NCBI RefSeq assembly: GCF_003070885.1
Contig: NZ_CP028913.1
Coordinates: forward strand, 868,001-932,000
Direction of reading: 5' to 3'
DNA length: 64,000 nucleotides
Source: Agromyces badenianii
GTDB taxonomy: Bacteria > Actinomycetota > Actinomycetes > Actinomycetales > Microbacteriaceae
In this document: piece by piece, positions 62,178-64,000 of the stretch
Layout: each line of letters begins with the position of its first letter
Numbering within the stretch: the stretch's first letter is position 1
Notes under the pieces: generated by a model
What the model was told of the DNA's origin: nothing
The model's input: the letters and a program-made list of their open reading frames with translations, nothing else
Databases searched by the model: none
Program-made: the position numbers and the translations under genes

Positions 62178-62726
62178 GTGCACCGCGCCAGTACCCGCGT
62201 CATTCTCAGTTGCGCCGCGATCGGCGTGGGCGGCGGACTCTTCGCCGCGGGAGCGGGGTACGTCGCCGGGCTCATCGCTGGCATCGCCCCGATGCTCTAC
62301 GGCCTCACCATCGGTTCGCACTTCCTGCCCAGCGCCGTCGCCCTGGCGCTGCTGAAGCGCCCCGGTGTCGGCATCCTCACCGGATTCATCGCCGGTCTCG
62401 TGGGCGCGGCGTTCGCTCCGCACTGGATTCTGCGCTTCCTCGGCACGGGACTCCTCGTCGGCGCGCTGCTCGAACTCCCGTTCTTCGTGACGCGGTACAA
62501 GAACTGGTCGCCGTGGCTGTATTACCTCGCCGCCGGGGCATCCGGACTGCTGCTCGCAGCAGGCACCTTCATCGCCCTCGGCCCCGAGCATTACGCCCCC
62601 TGGTTCTGGATGCTCTACCTCGGGCTCTTCACACTGAGCCCGATCGTCTTCACCTGGCTCGGCCGGGTGATCGCCGCATCGTTGGCTCGTGCGGGAGTCG
62701 CCCGCACCCTCACGACCCCGGGCTGA
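62178..62726 (+). CDS. multi-pass membrane protein, possible ECF S component or MptD-like
   Basis: A 182-residue protein with five or six hydrophobic segments: GVGGGLFAAGAGYVAGLIAG, then IGSHFLPSAVALALLKRPG and WLYYLAAGASGLLLAAGTFI. It resembles S-component-like membrane proteins annotated near actinobacterial wall clusters, but no ECF ATPase or T component is adjacent. GTG 62178 has GGAAGGAG four bases upstream; TAGATT at 62123-62128 is a likely -10. The substrate and partner are unknown. Confidence 0.72.
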   Translation: MHRASTRVILSCAAIGVGGGLFAAGAGYVAGLIAGIAPMLYGLTIGSHFLPSAVALALLKRPGVGILTGFIAGLVGAAFAPHWILRFLGTGLLVGALLELPFFVTRYKNWSPWLYYLAAGASGLLLAAGTFIALGPEHYAPWFWMLYLGLFTLSPIVFTWLGRVIAASLARAGVARTLTTPG

Positions 62727-62742
62727 GCGCCGCAGAAACGAA

Positions 62743-62774
62743 GAAGAGCGGATGCCTCGAGGCATCCGCTCTTC
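62743..62774. terminator. hairpin with the same 14-bp stem as 15744-15775
   Basis: GAAGAGCGGATGCC (62743-62756) pairs with 62761-62774 around TCGA. It separates the convergent membrane-protein and nucleotidyltransferase genes. Confidence 0.82.
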
Positions 62775-62803
62775 TGTTCAGCGCTGTGCTGCTGTGGTGC
62801 AGG

Positions 62804-63496
62804 TCACACGAAGTGGTTCGCCCGCTCGAGGTCTTCGGCGAAGTCGATCTCGACCGCGTAGAGGTCGGAGATGTCCATCGGCTCGACGAGCAGGCCGTTC
62901 TTGTCGATCGCGAGCTCGAGGCCGCGCTCGAAGTAGTCCTGGTCGCCGACACGCTGCAGGTGGGCGAGCAGGGTCGCCTTGTCGCGGCTCGCGATGTAGT
63001 TGATGCCGACGGCCTCGCCGAGCCCGCCCTTGACGGTCTTGGAGAGTTCCTTGATGTAGCCCTCGGCGCTCGTGGTGTACTTCACCTCTTCGTCGGAGAC
63101 CTTCGAGGTGTTGACCGTGACGAAGGACTGGTCGCGCGCGATGAAGGGCAGTGCGCGATCGAGGATGCTCGGGTCGAAGACGACGTCGCCGTTCATCCAC
63201 AGCACGCCGCCCGACTGCGACGCCGCGAGGGCCCGCATGAGGCTCTTCGAGGTGTTCGTCTGGTCGTACTCCTCGTTGTAGACGAAGGATGCCTGGGGGA
63301 AGGCCTCGATGATGTGCTCGAGCTTGTAGCCGACGACGATCGTCACGTTGGCGTTCTCACCGAACGCGTGGTGGATGTTGTCGAACTGCTGGCCCATGAT
63401 GGTGCGGCCGTCGCTGAGTTCGGTGAGGGGTTTGGGGAGGGATCGCCCGAGCCGGCTCCCCATGCCGGCCGCGAGAATCACGATCTGGGTGGTCAC
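62804..63496 (-). CDS. NTP transferase (sugar/alcohol-phosphate nucleotidyltransferase)
   Basis: A 230-residue enzyme of the MobA/LicC-like fold. The nucleotide-binding loop is LAAGMGSRLGRSLPKPLTEL (8-27), with GGVLWMNGDVVFDP (Asp metal ligand) near 100 and YAVEIDFAEDLERA at the C-terminus. Phosphocholine or sugar nucleotidyltransferases of this size make the CDP- or UDP-activated donor used in wall polymers. AAGGAG lies five bases before GTG 63496. It would supply the CDP-alcohol enzyme or TagB/F; the exact substrate is unknown. Confidence 0.85.
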   Translation of the reverse strand: MTTQIVILAAGMGSRLGRSLPKPLTELSDGRTIMGQQFDNIHHAFGENANVTIVVGYKLEHIIEAFPQASFVYNEEYDQTNTSKSLMRALAASQSGGVLWMNGDVVFDPSILDRALPFIARDQSFVTVNTSKVSDEEVKYTTSAEGYIKELSKTVKGGLGEAVGINYIASRDKATLLAHLQRVGDQDYFERGLELAIDKNGLLVEPMDISDLYAVEIDFAEDLERANHFV

Positions 63497-63755
63497 TGCA
63501 TCTCCTTCGGTGGGTCGGATGCCTCAGGCGCTCGCTCTCGCCACCGAGAGTTCGCCCGAAATTCATCCGCAAGTTCACATATGGACACGCCGTTATGCCG
63601 ATCCTCAGGATATCGGGCGGTGCCTGTGACCCGCCATCGGGGGCCAAGGTCGTAGCCCGATCGTGATGTGACGTTCAGGTGATATCCAGCTTCCCCCGAT
63701 GGATCGGTTCAATGCAAGGGCTCGACTTGCTGGCCCTGGTTGATAGGTTGTCTGG

Positions 63756-64000
63756 GTGACTTCCGTTTCGCGCTCAGAACACGACGACGAAACTGCCGAC
63801 GGCACCGGCACGGGGGAGACCGACACGCGGCAATCCCGGCCGGCGAGATCGGCGGCGACGTCCGCGCGCCCCGCGCGCAGTCCGCGCACGACGGCGGCGA
63901 GAACCGCAGCGGCGAAGGCGGCCGCCGACGACGCGGCGGCTGCCGACGAGGCGACGCCCGAGAGCGAGGTGACGCCCGAGAGCGCCGTGACGCCGGAGAG
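63756..64000 (+). CDS. start of an Ala/Thr/Asp-rich protein, cut by the window edge
   Basis: GTG 63756 follows TAGGTT by six bases, the leaderless pattern of this genome. The frame stays open to base 64000 (81 codons). The visible part begins TSVSRSEHDDETADGTGTGE and is disordered: Asp/Thr-rich, then Arg/Ala-rich, then short TPESEV/TPESAV repeats. No domain is visible yet, so the function lies beyond the edge. It is divergent from the nucleotidyltransferase gene, across 259 bases with no other gene. Confidence 0.65.
   Translation, partial: MTSVSRSEHDDETADGTGTGETDTRQSRPARSAATSARPARSPRTTAARTAAAKAAADDAAAADEATPESEVTPESAVTPE

Overview
The window is GC-rich (about 70%), almost wholly coding DNA from a high-GC Gram-positive bacterium. 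Gene content and order point to an actinobacterium of the Microbacteriaceae, perhaps near Agromyces. The support is DUF3117 and DUF3107 proteins, AdnA/AdnB helicase-nucleases, a UPF0182 protein, a GSP17M-type stress protein, and many genes whose start codon lies 6-7 nt after a -10 hexamer (leaderless transcripts). The genus is an inference.

Layout. 1-2.2 kb: 3' end of a membrane protein, DUF3117, an O-methyltransferase and tatB. 2.3-6.8 kb: an aldehyde dehydrogenase divergent from an operon of a GPH-type MFS transporter and a sphingosine-1-phosphate-lyase-family PLP enzyme. 6.8-11.9 kb: a small membrane protein and a minus-strand operon (MgtE-like/CBS protein, DUF1003, Mrp, lipoprotein), divergent from a stress protein. 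12-18.8 kb: aminopeptidase P, an EEP hydrolase, a PHP phosphoesterase, a DEAD-box helicase, a ferritin-like protein and DUF3107. 18.9-29.4 kb: repair genes adnA-adnB, an APH-like kinase, nudC and uvrD2. 29.2-35.8 kb: a ThiF/cyclodehydratase-like protein, a DUF2342 protein, a PDZ-S16 protease and UPF0182. From memory, two of these blocks keep the gene order of Mycobacterium tuberculosis Rv1220c-Rv1234 and Rv3193c-Rv3211.

35.8-49.4 kb looks more accessory: a methyltransferase pseudogene, a secreted GH18 chitinase, an initiator tRNA-Met, small stress-like genes, a zinc alcohol dehydrogenase, a sugar ABC transporter without its ATPase, a RibD-like reductase, an AI-2E family permease, a CMD protein and a large LuxR/MalT-like regulator. 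Four promoters here share a GTCAAG/GGCAAG box exactly 27 nt upstream of the -10 hexamer.

49.5-64 kb: a DHA2 efflux pump, a nitrilase, an aminotransferase and an HtrA-type protease lead into a cell-envelope glycopolymer cluster: two GT2 glycosyltransferases, a CDP-alcohol phosphotransferase, a TagB/TagF-like polymerase, an EcsC protein, a TagGH-type exporter, a small membrane protein and a nucleotidyltransferase. An Ala/Thr-rich protein starts at the right edge. Together these could make, activate and export a teichoic-acid-like polymer. No transposase, integrase, CRISPR array or prophage was seen.
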